Below, piece by piece: positions 8,826 through 17,665 of a DNA stretch of 64,000 nucleotides. Source of the stretch: Lentibacter sp. (GTDB lineage Bacteria > Pseudomonadota > Alphaproteobacteria > Rhodobacterales > Rhodobacteraceae); NCBI GenBank assembly GCA_016744435.1, contig JADGEJ010000003.1, positions 62,001 through 126,000 of the forward strand, read 5' to 3'. The notes below the pieces were generated by a model, which saw nothing but the letters and a program-made list of their open reading frames with translations, had not been told where the DNA came from and searched no databases. Each line of letters starts with the position of its first letter. Within the stretch, counting starts at the first letter, position 1. The position numbers and the translations under genes were made by a program.

Positions 8826-9791
8826 TTACATATTGCCCAACTGCGTGATGCCGTGAACCGAAGGCCCGACCAAAATGATCAGCAACGGCGGCACCGTGAG
8901 CATCATTGTGGCAAGTGTCATCTTGGTTGGCAACTTGTTCGCGGCTTCTTCGGCGCGCATCACACGTTTGTCACGCATTTCGGCAGAATAGACACGCAAG
9001 GCATCAGAAATCGGCGTACCGAAGGCCTGTGACTGGTTCATCACCGTCACAAAACTCGAGATATCCTGAGAGCCGCAGCGCTCTGACATATCGTTCATCA
9101 CCGTGGCTTTGTCTTTACCAGCTTTCATTTCGTGCGAGACGATCTCGAACTCATCGGCCAGATCGGCGCAAGAGGGGCGCACTTCGGCGGCAACCTTGAT
9201 GATCGCCTGTTCCATAGACTGGCCCGCTTCAACGCAGACGAGCAACATATCAAGCGAATCCGGGAACCCATTGGTCAGGTTTTCCTGACGGGTTTGCATG
9301 CGCTTTGTCACCCAGTATTTGGGGAACATATAGCCCACGGCACCCGGCCCAAGGATATACATGATGGTCTGCTGCATGGTCGTCTTGTCGTCTTGAACGA
9401 ACATGATGAAATACGCCACGCCGAGGACAAGCAAGCCAATGCCAAGCGCGAACTGGGCAAAGTGGAAATAGCGCACAGCGTCTTTGCCACGGTAACCCGC
9501 TTGCATGAGCTTGAGCTTCATACCCGCGAGTTCCTGATCATCTTGCGGCTCAAGATAGTTGGCGAACTTCTCAAGCTTTTCGTTGCGCTGCGATGTGCGC
9601 AGTTTTTGCTTCACCTCACGTGTGTTGCTGGGCAGGCGGGTGTCGTGCTTGAGGCGTTCAAGCGGGTCACGCTTTTGCGCAACCATCATCGAAACTGCAC
9701 CCGCTATGAGGATAACCCCGAGTAGGGCTACGGCGATCAGCATCCCGAAGGGGCCAAGTACGCCTGTGACGGTGTCGTTTAACGCGTCCAT
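8826..9791 (-). CDS. tadC: Tad inner-membrane platform protein TadC
   Basis: A type II secretion F-domain protein of 321 residues. It has an N-terminal membrane segment (about 15-34), a cytoplasmic helical stretch with KLRTSQRNEKLEKFANYLEP, two central spans, the conserved LDMLLVCVEAGQSMEQAI and a C-terminal span. With TadB it forms the platform on which the CpaF ATPase drives pilin polymerisation. The ATG follows AAGGAGCG and lies 22 bp after tadB. Confidence 0.93.
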   Translation of the reverse strand: MDALNDTVTGVLGPFGMLIAVALLGVILIAGAVSMMVAQKRDPLERLKHDTRLPSNTREVKQKLRTSQRNEKLEKFANYLEPQDDQELAGMKLKLMQAGYRGKDAVRYFHFAQFALGIGLLVLGVAYFIMFVQDDKTTMQQTIMYILGPGAVGYMFPKYWVTKRMQTRQENLTNGFPDSLDMLLVCVEAGQSMEQAIIKVAAEVRPSCADLADEFEIVSHEMKAGKDKATVMNDMSERCGSQDISSFVTVMNQSQAFGTPISDALRVYSAEMRDKRVMRAEEAANKLPTKMTLATMMLTVPPLLIILVGPSVHGITQLGNM

Positions 9792-9813
9792 TTTTTCGCT
9801 CCTTCTGTGTGGG

Positions 9814-10782
9814 TTACACTTTGATGTCGGTCAAGACACGCATGACGAACAGGTTGAGCGTCAGGAATGCGGCGACGAGAATACACGCCGGAATGAAGTA
9901 GGGGTGGTCCATCACCACATCGTAGTAGTGCGGGTCGGCCACGTTGATCACAATCAGCGCCACGATGGGGAAGGCCGACAGGAACTTGCCAGACCATTGC
10001 GCCTCAGCGGTGATCGCTTTCACACGGCGGAACAGACGGAAGCGCGCACGGATAACTTTGGCGAGGCCATCGAGGATCTCGGCGAGGTTACCACCGGATT
10101 GCTGCTGAATGGTCACAGCAACCGCGAGGAAGCGCAAGTCTTGCAGGCCAATCCGCTCGGCCATGTCTTTGAGCGCGTCGCCCACTTCACGGCCATAGGC
10201 GCTTTCATCGGCAATGATGCCAAACTCCGAGGCCAGCGGATCTTTGATCTCTTTGGAGACGATCTGAACCGCCGAGGCAAACGGGTGCCCAACGCGCAGG
10301 GAGCGGACCATCAGCTCGACCGCATCAGGAAGTTGCTCTTCGATCATCGAGATGCGCTTTTTGGCTTTCGAGTTCACCCAAAAGAAGATCCCGCCGATGC
10401 CCATGACGAGCGCCATGGGAATGCGAATGGCGACATCTGTGTCAGTGCCAAGCGTGAGGCCCAAAAAGGCGACAACCGAAACGCCGAGCATGATCATGAT
10501 CAGTTGCACAGGTGTGAACGCGATCGCGGCTTTCTGGGCTTTCTCGGCCAGAAGCGCGTAAAGCGGGATTCCCATCGACTTTTTGTGCTGGTTCATTTCC
10601 TTGCGGAGCTTGTCCATCACGTCGGCGCGCTTGTTGCCTTTCTCGATCATATCGAGGCGGCGGTTGACGCGGCTGTTAAGCGAAATCGACTTGCCAAAAG
10701 CAACAAGATAAACGCCTTCGACGAGCACCAGTACGCCGATGAAGATCAGACCGTAAATGAGTGGTTCTGCGCTGATTGCCAT
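9814..10782 (-). CDS. tadB: Tad inner-membrane platform protein TadB
   Basis: The 322-residue partner of TadC with a T2SSF domain. Hydrophobic spans are at about 8-27, 95-135 and the C-terminus, with the typical motif LPDAVELMVRSLRVGHPF and the later QQQSGGNLAEILDGLAKVIR. It starts 5 bp after the cpaF stop with GGAG ahead, so it is translated together with cpaF. Confidence 0.94.
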   Translation of the reverse strand: MAISAEPLIYGLIFIGVLVLVEGVYLVAFGKSISLNSRVNRRLDMIEKGNKRADVMDKLRKEMNQHKKSMGIPLYALLAEKAQKAAIAFTPVQLIMIMLGVSVVAFLGLTLGTDTDVAIRIPMALVMGIGGIFFWVNSKAKKRISMIEEQLPDAVELMVRSLRVGHPFASAVQIVSKEIKDPLASEFGIIADESAYGREVGDALKDMAERIGLQDLRFLAVAVTIQQQSGGNLAEILDGLAKVIRARFRLFRRVKAITAEAQWSGKFLSAFPIVALIVINVADPHYYDVVMDHPYFIPACILVAAFLTLNLFVMRVLTDIKV

Positions 10783-10787
10783 GGGGC

Positions 10788-12236
10788 TTACTCCGCTGCG
10801 ACTGGTTCAAAGAGGGTTGCGGGCAGATCATAGCCCCAGAGGCGGAAGCGCTCGGAGAAGTGCGAGCGCACGCCTGTGGCTGTGAAGTGACCGATGATTT
10901 TGTTGTCAGGTGTCAGGCCAACACGTTGGAAGCGGAAGATTTCCTGCATTGAAATAACGTCGCCTTCCATACCGGTGATCTCGGTGATCGAGGTCATGCG
11001 GCGTGAACCGTCTTGCAGGCGAGAAGCCTGCACGAGCAAGTTCACAGCGGAAGACACCTGCGAGCGCACGGCCTTGAGCGGCATTTCGATGCCGGCCATC
11101 GCGATCATGTTTTCAAGACGCGAGATACCATCACGCGGGTTGTTGGCGTGGATCGTTGTCATCGAGCCGTCGTGGCCCGTGTTCATGGCTTGCAGCATGT
11201 CGATAACTTCTTCGCCGCGTGTTTCCCCAACGATGATGCGGTCAGGGCGCATACGAAGGGCGTTTTTCAAACAGTCGCGCGGTGAAACTTCGCCTTTGCC
11301 TTCAACGTTTGGCGGGCGGCTTTCCATCCGGCCAACATGTGTCTGCTGGAGCTGAAGTTCGGCGGTGTCTTCGATTGTCAGGATGCGTTCATCATCGTCA
11401 ATGAAGCTTGAAAGGGCGTTGAGCGTCGTGGTTTTACCAGAGCCCGTACCGCCAGAAACGATGATGTTAAGGCGCGTTGACACGGCGGCCTGAAGATAGG
11501 CGGCCATCTCTTCAGAGAAAGCTCCGAAGCCGACCAGATCATCAATGCCGAGCTTGTCTTTTTTGAATTTCCGAATGGAAACCAGCGAGCCGTCAACGGC
11601 GATGGGCGGAACCATAGCGTTGAAACGCGAGCCGTCTTGCAAGCGCGCATCGACGTAGGGGTTGCTTTCGTCAACACGGCGGCCAACGGCGGAAACGATC
11701 TTGTCGATGATCCGCATCAGGTGTTTTTCGTCTTTGAACTTGACGTCTGTCAGCTCAAGCTTGCCTGAGCGTTCCACAAATATCTGGCGTGGGCCGTTGA
11801 CGAGAATGTCGTTCACGCTGTCGTCTTTCAGAAGCGTTTCGAGCGGGCCGAGACCTTTCACTTCATCAAACAACTCGTTGCACAGCGTCGTGCGGTCTTC
11901 GCGGTTGAGAACAACGTTCTTTGACGCCAGCACTTCGTCGGTGATGGCGTTGATCTCTGACCGCAAGTCGCCCTCGGCGGCCGTTTCAAGCGCGGCAAGG
12001 TTGAGGTTGTCGAGAAGCTCACGGTGCAGTTCGAGCTTGAGGTCGGCAATCCGGTCGCGGCGCTTTACTTCTTTGTCAGCGGCAGTAGGGACAGCGTGTT
12101 TTTCAACATGTCGACGCAGGCTTGCCGTAGGCTCTGGGGCCGGGGCAGGCGCAGCAGCAGCTGTCGGAAGTTCGGTGACGCTTGCAGAAGCGGCGGGCTT
12201 GTCGGCAGCCCCTTCTTTTTTGTAACGCGAAAACAT
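10788..12236 (-). CDS. cpaF: Tad pilus assembly ATPase CpaF/TadA
   Basis: Secretion ATPase of 482 residues. An Ala/Pro-rich N-terminal linker precedes the ATPase core with Walker [11 protein letters not shown] at 261-270, the Asp box [14 protein letters not shown], Walker B region [16 protein letters not shown] and the His box [17 protein letters not shown]. It powers extension (and in Caulobacter also retraction) of Tad pili. It lies between cpaE and tadB in one operon, and GGGAGAG precedes the ATG. Confidence 0.96.
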   Translation of the reverse strand: MFSRYKKEGAADKPAASASVTELPTAAAAPAPAPEPTASLRRHVEKHAVPTAADKEVKRRDRIADLKLELHRELLDNLNLAALETAAEGDLRSEINAITDEVLASKNVVLNREDRTTLCNELFDEVKGLGPLETLLKDDSVNDILVNGPRQIFVERSGKLELTDVKFKDEKHLMRIIDKIVSAVGRRVDESNPYVDARLQDGSRFNAMVPPIAVDGSLVSIRKFKKDKLGIDDLVGFGAFSEEMAAYLQAAVSTRLNIIVSGGTGSGKTTTLNALSSFIDDDERILTIEDTAELQLQQTHVGRMESRPPNVEGKGEVSPRDCLKNALRMRPDRIIVGETRGEEVIDMLQAMNTGHDGSMTTIHANNPRDGISRLENMIAMAGIEMPLKAVRSQVSSAVNLLVQASRLQDGSRRMTSITEITGMEGDVISMQEIFRFQRVGLTPDNKIIGHFTATGVRSHFSERFRLWGYDLPATLFEPVAAE

Positions 12237-12250
12237 CTGTTTTCTCTCCC

Positions 12251-13510
12251 TTAAGCGGCTTTGGCGTCGGACTGGCCGACTGCGTGAAGCTCGGATGCGA
12301 GCTTGGCAATTTCTTTGCGCAACGGATTCTTGCCGGCCGAACTGGCGAGCGGCAGGCCGTGGTCGGCGCCTTGCGTAACCGGCTTGCCGCCTTCAGGAAG
12401 CAACACGTCGATCGTGATATCCAGGCTTTCGGCCATACGCTTGACGCGGGCCTTGCCATTCAAGTCAGCAAACTTCGGGGCGCGGTTGAGTACGTAGCGC
12501 AGCTTCTCAAGCGGCAAGTCTTCCGCCTGCAAAGCACGTTTCATGCGCAATGTGTTTTGCGCTGAGCGCATATCAAGCTCGACAGGTGCGAAGTAAACAT
12601 GCGCGTGGCGCAGCACGGTTTCTGTCCATTGCACCAGCGTTTTGGGCATGTCGATTACGACATAGTCAAAGTGGGCTTTGGCAAGCGCAAGAATGCGGTT
12701 GATGTCTTCCGATCCCACCAGATCAAGCGGGATCATATCGGCAGGCGCGGTGAAGACGCTCAGTTGATCTTCATAGCCAACCAGCGCGTGGGTGAACATA
12801 TCGGCGTCCATCGACTCGGTGTCAGACAAAAGCTCGAAGATCGGCTCAAGGCGCGGCAAGTCAAGGTAGGTTGCAACCGAGCCAAACTGCAGATCAAGGT
12901 CGATCAGGCAGACCTTTGGCGGCGCTTTTTTGTCGATCGTGGCCAGCTCCCAGGCAAGGTTAACGGCCAGCGTTGTGGCTCCGGTGCCGCCCGACAGGCC
13001 GTGCACCGCGAAAACCGAGCCGTCTTTTGTTCCGGCGCCTGCTGTAACAGGTGCTGGATCTGTTACAGCGGCCAGATTAACCACAGGTTCGGGCGCATTC
13101 TTCGGGCTGTTCAAGCGTTTGATTGCGGCCTGCAACTCGCCTTCGGGAAGCGGGTAGGGGACAAATTCGTCCGCGCCATCACGCAAAAGCTGGTGCAAGG
13201 CTGCTGGCGTCACATCTTCCGCGATCAGGATCACGTTGATGCCTTTGGCTTCGGCGGTTTTGATGATGTCGCTCAGAACGACAAGTTTCTCCTCGTCCTG
13301 CGCATCTATCGCGAGGGCGACAAACTCGAGCGAAGAGGCCTCAGGCTGTTCAAAGAAAGCACGCGCTTCAGCGAACCCGAGGTCGCCCCAGGCCTCGCCC
13401 AAAATGGCTTCCATATCCTCGATCAGCAAGTCAAAATCCTGCACATCGCGGCTAATGGTGCATGCTTTGAGCTCTGGAAGCTCCGGTTGTTGAATGTCTG
13501 CGCTTGTCAT
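12251..13510 (-). CDS. cpaE: Pilus localisation ATPase CpaE/TadZ
   Basis: A 419-residue protein. The N-terminal 1-140 is an atypical receiver-like domain, and the C-terminal part is a MinD/ParA-type ATPase. Its P-loop is the deviant GGTGATT at about 174-180, lacking the usual signature lysine as in other CpaE/TadZ proteins. Later motifs include LIDLDLQFGSVATYLDL and YVVIDMPKT. It positions the Tad machine, usually at a pole. The start has GAGGAATAGGCA before the ATG. A 209-bp gap separates it from ompA, so it may have its own promoter. Confidence 0.92.
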   Translation of the reverse strand: MTSADIQQPELPELKACTISRDVQDFDLLIEDMEAILGEAWGDLGFAEARAFFEQPEASSLEFVALAIDAQDEEKLVVLSDIIKTAEAKGINVILIAEDVTPAALHQLLRDGADEFVPYPLPEGELQAAIKRLNSPKNAPEPVVNLAAVTDPAPVTAGAGTKDGSVFAVHGLSGGTGATTLAVNLAWELATIDKKAPPKVCLIDLDLQFGSVATYLDLPRLEPIFELLSDTESMDADMFTHALVGYEDQLSVFTAPADMIPLDLVGSEDINRILALAKAHFDYVVIDMPKTLVQWTETVLRHAHVYFAPVELDMRSAQNTLRMKRALQAEDLPLEKLRYVLNRAPKFADLNGKARVKRMAESLDITIDVLLPEGGKPVTQGADHGLPLASSAGKNPLRKEIAKLASELHAVGQSDAKAA

Positions 13511-13688
13511 TGCCTATTCCTCAAATTCGAGCTCAAGGACGTTGGACAGTTGAGCTGTCTCTGGCCTTCAAACCCCTGCTTCCAACATCATGAAAGCCTA
13601 CTTCTTTGAGAAAATATCGGTGAACACTGGGGCAGAAATAGGGCCAAAAAACTCCTATTCTGCGGTATTTGCTCCGGTAACGGACCAT

Positions 13689-13714
13689 TAAAAAAGGCGC
13701 CGAAGCGCCTTTTT
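13689..13714 (-). terminator. Intrinsic terminator downstream of the OmpA lipoprotein gene
   Basis: GGCGC TTCG GCGCC stem-loop (13696-13709) followed on the minus strand by a run of six T residues. Flanking A residues on the other side would let it work in both directions. It ends the cpaB-cpaC-ompA transcript, at least in part, before cpaE. Confidence 0.85.
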
Positions 13715-13719
13715 CTGAG

Positions 13720-14406
13720 TTACTGTTCTGTGGAAAGTTCTGCGCCAGAGATGCCGCTCAAGCCTGTCTGGGCAACCCCGCTTTCGACATAATCGCGGTA
13801 AACGAGCTGTGCATACTTACCGTCAAGAACGGTCGGATGCGACTGTACGAAGCCCGACACTTCCGTGACAGAGCGGCGGTTACGCCTCTCGCGGCCTTCG
13901 GTAACGACCAGCGGCTGCGATTCTCCCAGCGAGGAGACAGCTTCAAGCCTTTTGCGGCTGATGCCTTGCGTTGTCAGGAACGAGACAACCGCTTTGGCAC
14001 GTCGCAAGCCGAGGCTCTTGTTGTAGCCGTTTGAGCCGGGTGCATCGGCATGGCCGAAGACGCGGAAAGTTATCTCCGGGAACTGGCGGATCCACTTGGC
14101 TTGCTCGCGAAGTGCATCTTGCGCGCCTGCATCCAGCTGAGCGCTGTTAAAGGCGAAGTGTACTGTCGTGATCACTTCGGCAGCAAACCGGTTGGCCAAA
14201 TCAATAGCATAGGACTTTTGGCCAGACATGATCATGGTGTTGTTCATTGTCGAGTTGCCAAAGTCGCGGCTGTTAAGAAGCGTGCCAGCCTCGCTGTTCA
14301 TGCGCATCATGGCCGGGTTGTCGTTAGAGCAACCCGCGAGCACAAGGCCTGCAGCCAGTGCAATAACGCTTGTTTTGGTGATATGTTTTTTCATACGCCC
14401 CTGCAT
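13720..14406 (-). CDS. OmpA-family lipoprotein of the Tad locus
   Basis: About 228 residues with a lipoprotein signal peptide (lipobox LAGC) and a C-terminal OmpA peptidoglycan-binding domain, seen in FNSAQLDAGAQDAL, RVFGHADAPGSNGYNKSLG and LRRAKAVVSFL. It probably anchors the pilus secretin region to the cell wall, as do OmpA-like genes in other Rhodobacterales Tad clusters. ATG 14406 has GGAG seven bases upstream inside the end of cpaC; ATG 14394 (MKKHITK) is an alternative that would give a cleaner signal peptide. It is followed by a strong terminator. Confidence 0.88.
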   Translation of the reverse strand: MQGRMKKHITKTSVIALAAGLVLAGCSNDNPAMMRMNSEAGTLLNSRDFGNSTMNNTMIMSGQKSYAIDLANRFAAEVITTVHFAFNSAQLDAGAQDALREQAKWIRQFPEITFRVFGHADAPGSNGYNKSLGLRRAKAVVSFLTTQGISRKRLEAVSSLGESQPLVVTEGRERRNRRSVTEVSGFVQSHPTVLDGKYAQLVYRDYVESGVAQTGLSGISGAELSTEQ

Positions 14407-14410
14407 TGCC

Positions 14411-15835
14411 TTACTCCATCACATAGCCATAAGAGCCGTTGAAGTCTTGCTTAGCGACTTCGCCGACGACACCACGTTGCACTGCACCCGTGCTGCCAAC
14501 ACGTCCACGCAGGAACAAGTCCTTCTCGGAGGGTGGGCGCACGCGGTCGGTAGGAAGCACAAGCGCTTCGCCGCGTGTCGGGGTGACAAGATGTGCTGTG
14601 ATAATGATCACAAGTTCGGATTGCTTACGTTGATAGCTTGCGCTGCGAAACAGGGTGCCGAGGATCGGAATATCGCCCAACCATGGCACTTGGCCTGCAG
14701 TATCAAGGAAGTCATCAAGCAGCAGACCAGCGATGGCAAAACTCTCGCCGTCGCGCAACTCAACCGTTGTTGAAGTCTCGCGTTTTTTGAATGCATCGAC
14801 GGTGAAGCCACTGAACGTCGCACCGTTTGATGGGTCAAGCGAGGAAACCGCGGCTTCAATCTCGAGGTTGATCAAGTCACCATCCACAACACGTGGGATG
14901 AAGTTGAGCTCAACACCGAATGGCTTGTATTCGACCGTGACAGATCCGCCGTCTTGCGCCACGGGCACAGGATATTCGCCACCTGCCAAGAACTTGGCCT
15001 CTTGGCCTGAAAGGGCTGTCAGGTTTGGCTCGGCCAATGTGCGCACAATGCCTTTTGTTTCAAGGGCTTCAAGCAAAACGCCAACTTCTACGGACCCAGC
15101 GTTAAAGCCAAACAGCATCGCGCCGTTTGATTCCGAAACCGATGGGATATTGCCGCCAAGTGAGTTTGTCACACCGGTAGAGGTGTTGGTCGTGTTGCTG
15201 CCGCCATTGAGGCCCAGGCTGCCACCCAAGGCGCTGCCGTTAAGGGCCAAAGAAGCACTCAGTTGCTTGGAGACGGTGCGCTCCATTTCAGCAAACCGGA
15301 CTTTCAACATGACTTGCTGGATGCCGCCAACAACCATCAGGTTAGAGACCCGCTCGGGCGCGTAACGCTCGGCCAGATCAAGCGCGCGTTGCAAGCGCGC
15401 AGATGATGAGATGGTGCCAGAGAGCACGATGCCATCGTTGGCTGTGCGCACTTCGACTTTCTCACCAGGGAGAATTTGGCGAAGACGTTCTTTGAATTCG
15501 GAAATGTCCGCGGCAACGCGCACGTCGACGTTTGTGATCAATCGGCCATTGGCGTCAAGGATCGTCATTGTTGTCAGACCGGGCGATTTGCCAAGCACAT
15601 AAATGGTGCGGTCCGACAGGGACGAGATGTCAGCAATCGCTGGGTTGGCGATCGAAAGCTCAGCAAAGGGCTGATCGCTTTCCACCACAACTGCGCGGTT
15701 CATGGGAACTTCAAGCGTTTTTGACGTACCGCGATTGACCACACGAAGTGACTCAGCGAACGTCCCGCTTGGAAGTGTTGATAACGACAAGACAAGGCCT
15801 GCGGCCACCGCTTGTAAGGTTCTGCTCAATATCAT
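14411..15835 (-). CDS. cpaC: Tad outer-membrane secretin CpaC/RcpA
   Basis: A 474-residue secretin. It has a signal peptide (1-27), an N-terminal pilus-secretin domain with ANPAIADISSLSDRTIYVLG, a BON-like domain (about 110-170), and the secretin domain from about 230 with LLEALETKGIVRTLAEPNLT, FLAGGEYPVPVA and the signature VPWLGDIPILGTLFRS. It forms the outer-membrane channel for the Flp fibre. The ompA-like gene begins 4 bp after its stop. Confidence 0.95.
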   Translation of the reverse strand: MILSRTLQAVAAGLVLSLSTLPSGTFAESLRVVNRGTSKTLEVPMNRAVVVESDQPFAELSIANPAIADISSLSDRTIYVLGKSPGLTTMTILDANGRLITNVDVRVAADISEFKERLRQILPGEKVEVRTANDGIVLSGTISSSARLQRALDLAERYAPERVSNLMVVGGIQQVMLKVRFAEMERTVSKQLSASLALNGSALGGSLGLNGGSNTTNTSTGVTNSLGGNIPSVSESNGAMLFGFNAGSVEVGVLLEALETKGIVRTLAEPNLTALSGQEAKFLAGGEYPVPVAQDGGSVTVEYKPFGVELNFIPRVVDGDLINLEIEAAVSSLDPSNGATFSGFTVDAFKKRETSTTVELRDGESFAIAGLLLDDFLDTAGQVPWLGDIPILGTLFRSASYQRKQSELVIIITAHLVTPTRGEALVLPTDRVRPPSEKDLFLRGRVGSTGAVQRGVVGEVAKQDFNGSYGYVME

Positions 15836-15995
15836 AGTGACCTGCCTCTCCGATCACGGGTGTTTTTATGTGGGGTTTTCCCCTTATTGACGCGACCATG
15901 CGTCATTTTGATTTTTATTGCAAGAATCAGTCGTTTCGCTTGCACTCTTTATGTGGGCCTTGCGCAACAGAGGGGTTTTTTGCCTCAATCACGCA

Positions 15996-16023
15996 ATGAG
16001 GCGCAGCCGGAGCCGCGCCTCAT
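15996..16023 (-). terminator. Intercistronic hairpin between cpaB and cpaC
   Basis: ATGAGGCGC (15996-16004) pairs perfectly with GCGCCTCAT (16015-16023). No T-tract follows on the minus strand, so attenuation or RNA processing within the operon is more likely than full termination. Confidence 0.45.
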
Positions 16024-16064
16024 GATCTTGTGTCGGATGCGCTGTGAGCTACCTCAATTGGTGC

Positions 16065-16901
16065 TCAGTTGGTGCAAGGGATCTCGATTTGCACAACTTC
16101 GGCGCCACGGCGTGTGCGGATGGTGCAAATCTTTTCTTCGGCCTCCACAACAGCTTCTTCGACGGCTGCGAGCCCAAGAAGTGAGCGTTGGTTGACTTCG
16201 ACAGTCTCTTCGGGCCGGTCTTTGTTGGAGCCAACAAGGGCGAGGGCAAGTTTGCCGGTTGATTGCGCTTGTTGCAGGTTCGCGGCCTGTTGTGAACTCA
16301 CGGCCACAGTCACTGTCTTGGCGATCCCTGACGATTTAACTTCTTCGTTGGCTGATTGGTCAATCGCGATCAGCGGCAGGCTCGTTTGGAGCAGTTTGGT
16401 GACTTCGCCGCTGTCGGTGCGCACTGTCCAGTAAACGTCAACATGATGACCCGGGCGCAGGAAGCCTGAAACGCCTGAAGAAACATTAACTTCAATGGTA
16501 AAGGCGCTTTGGCCGGGCTTGAGAAGGGCCGTTAGGCCAGCGGGTTGGCCCGGTTCTGTGAGTTTGGCAAGCAAGATGGCTTCGCCTGGCTCGATTGAAC
16601 GCAAGACAGCACGTGGCTTGTCAAATCCCTGCGGGAAAAGCTCTTCTGGAACAGTGTAGGCACCTTCCGGAATTGAGCTGACGGGCCACATAACGAGGCG
16701 GACATCTTCTGCAGTCAACTCATCGCCGTATTTCACCGACTTCTTGGTGACGAAAATCTTGATGGCATCAACTGACCCAGAATTGGCCCGCGCTTCAGCA
16801 AGGGCCGATCTCTGGCCATCAATATAACCTTTAGCCATGTAGACTGCGAAGCCGGCAAGGCCCACACCTACAATTAGTACCAATCCAAATACGGCTCGCA
16901 T
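16065..16901 (-). CDS. cpaB: Pilus assembly protein CpaB/RcpC
   Basis: A 278-residue protein with one N-terminal membrane anchor (about 5-25), a SAF-like domain (about 47-110, with VKYGDELTAEDVRLVMWP) and an RcpC domain with SSGVSGFLRPGHHVDVYWTV. It is thought to stabilise or connect the secretin through the periplasm. It lies downstream of the flp genes and upstream of cpaC. GAGGATG precedes the ATG. Confidence 0.92.
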   Translation of the reverse strand: MRAVFGLVLIVGVGLAGFAVYMAKGYIDGQRSALAEARANSGSVDAIKIFVTKKSVKYGDELTAEDVRLVMWPVSSIPEGAYTVPEELFPQGFDKPRAVLRSIEPGEAILLAKLTEPGQPAGLTALLKPGQSAFTIEVNVSSGVSGFLRPGHHVDVYWTVRTDSGEVTKLLQTSLPLIAIDQSANEEVKSSGIAKTVTVAVSSQQAANLQQAQSTGKLALALVGSNKDRPEETVEVNQRSLLGLAAVEEAVVEAEEKICTIRTRRGAEVVQIEIPCTN

Positions 16902-17049
16902 TTTAGCATCCTCAAAAGTTTATTATGGATAACGGACTGAAAGCCGTTACGCCTTGTTAGATATGTGCCCCAAAAATGTGGCAGCAACGTGGTTCAGCAG
17001 TGGTGATTTGGGGGTGGTTTTTCGGGCACCCGAAACCGCAAGGCTGAAC

Positions 17050-17080
17050 GTAAAGAAACCGCTGATTTCTTCAGCGGCTT
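17050..17080 (-). terminator. Probable terminator after flp3
   Basis: On the minus strand CCGCTGA AGAAA TCAGCGG (17077-17059) is followed by TTTCTTT. It lies about 30 bases after the stop of the pilin gene ending at 17106 and separates the abundant pilin transcripts from cpaB. Confidence 0.65.
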
Positions 17081-17105
17081 CAAAAAATTGCATTGTCACG
17101 AAGCG

Positions 17106-17291
17106 TTAGAAGCTGCCGGGTTCCGCAGAACTCATGTATTCTTCTGTACCCTCGGCAAGGTCAGTCGTGGCATCTTTCATCGAGCCATATCCTGCGGCCA
17201 TAAGGCCCACAACGGCGGCTGAAAGCACAACCCAATCGACAGTTACTGCACCGTCGTCACGCTTGAAAAACCGTTTTACTGTTAGCAGCAT
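17106..17291 (-). CDS. flp: Flp-type pilin, divergent copy
   Basis: A 61-residue class IVb prepilin. The short basic leader MLLTVKRFFKRDDG is followed by the hydrophobic AVTVDWVVLSAAVVGLMAA; cleavage by CpaA is expected after the Gly of DDG. The mature +5 position is Asp rather than the usual Glu. It is clearly related to, but not identical with, the two tandem copies upstream, and its C-terminus (YMSSAEPGSF) resembles theirs. AAGG is found 8 bases before the ATG. Confidence 0.87.
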   Translation of the reverse strand: MLLTVKRFFKRDDGAVTVDWVVLSAAVVGLMAAGYGSMKDATTDLAEGTEEYMSSAEPGSF

Positions 17292-17331
17292 TTAGAGGCC
17301 TTTCTAGAAGTGAAAGTTTGTATCAGACAAA

Positions 17332-17363
17332 AAAGTGCCGCACCGCCCGTTAGGCGATGCGGC
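17332..17363 (-). terminator. Intrinsic terminator after flp copy 2
   Basis: On the minus strand GCCGCATCGCC TAAC GGGCGGTGCGGC forms an 11-bp stem with one G:U pair, followed by ACTTTTTTG. It lies shortly after the pilin stop at 17374 and is part of the 259-bp tandem repeat. Termination after a single pilin gene would favour high pilin expression. Confidence 0.8.
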
Positions 17364-17599
17364 TAACGTCAACTTAGTTGAACGAACCAGGGTTCTGGCT
17401 GCCCATGAAGTCGTTTGTGCGTGAAGTAAGGTCTTCTGCACCAGTTTGGATTGAAGAGTAGGCTGCGACTGCGAGGCCAACTACGGCTGCTGTCAGAACA
17501 ACCCAGTCAACTGTTACGGCGCCGTCTTCGTCTTTACGGAAGTTTTTGATAAATTTCATCATGGTAGGTCCCTCCAAAGGATCTTTAAGTGTTTACAGA
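17341..17599. repeat. Tandem repeat unit A (flp gene with flanks)
   Basis: 259 bp identical, base for base by eye, to 17643-17901. The unit includes the pilin gene, its ribosome binding site and most of its terminator. The two units are 302 bp apart, with 43 bp of unrelated sequence between them. Confidence 0.95.
17374..17562 (-). CDS. flp: Flp-type major pilin, tandem copy 2
   Basis: A 62-residue prepilin whose sequence is identical to that of the copy at 17676-17864. The leader MMKFIKNFRKDEDG is followed by AVTVDWVVLTAAVVGLAVAA; expected cleavage is after Gly14. Asp stands at +5 of the mature protein. The mature pilin would be 48 residues, ending QNPGSFN. The start is ATG 17562 (or 17559), 8 bases after GGAGG; a TTG further upstream overlaps that Shine-Dalgarno and is unlikely. 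The gene is followed by its own terminator. Confidence 0.93.
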   Translation of the reverse strand: MMKFIKNFRKDEDGAVTVDWVVLTAAVVGLAVAAYSSIQTGAEDLTSRTNDFMGSQNPGSFN

Positions 17600-17633
17600 G
17601 TGTCGATCTCGACCAAGTCTGTAAGAAAAAACA

Positions 17634-17665
17634 GGGGTGCCACACCGCCCGTTAGGCGATGCGGC
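17634..17665 (-). terminator. Intrinsic terminator after flp copy 1
   Basis: The same stem as after copy 2 (GCCGCATCGCC against GGGCGGTGTGGC, with G:U pairs), here followed by ACCCCTG and a T-rich run TTTTTT. The stem belongs to the tandem repeat, while the T-tract is unique to this copy. Confidence 0.65.

Noticed and set aside
9559-10833. Long open frame (424 codons) on the plus strand across tadC and tadB
   Set aside because: It is antisense to two well-recognised genes, has no ribosome binding site or motif, and its His/Asp/Arg-rich composition is typical of a GC-rich shadow frame.
12599-13609. Open frame of 336 codons antisense to cpaE
   Set aside because: Shadow of cpaE; composition is unusual for a protein and there is no supporting start signal or homology.
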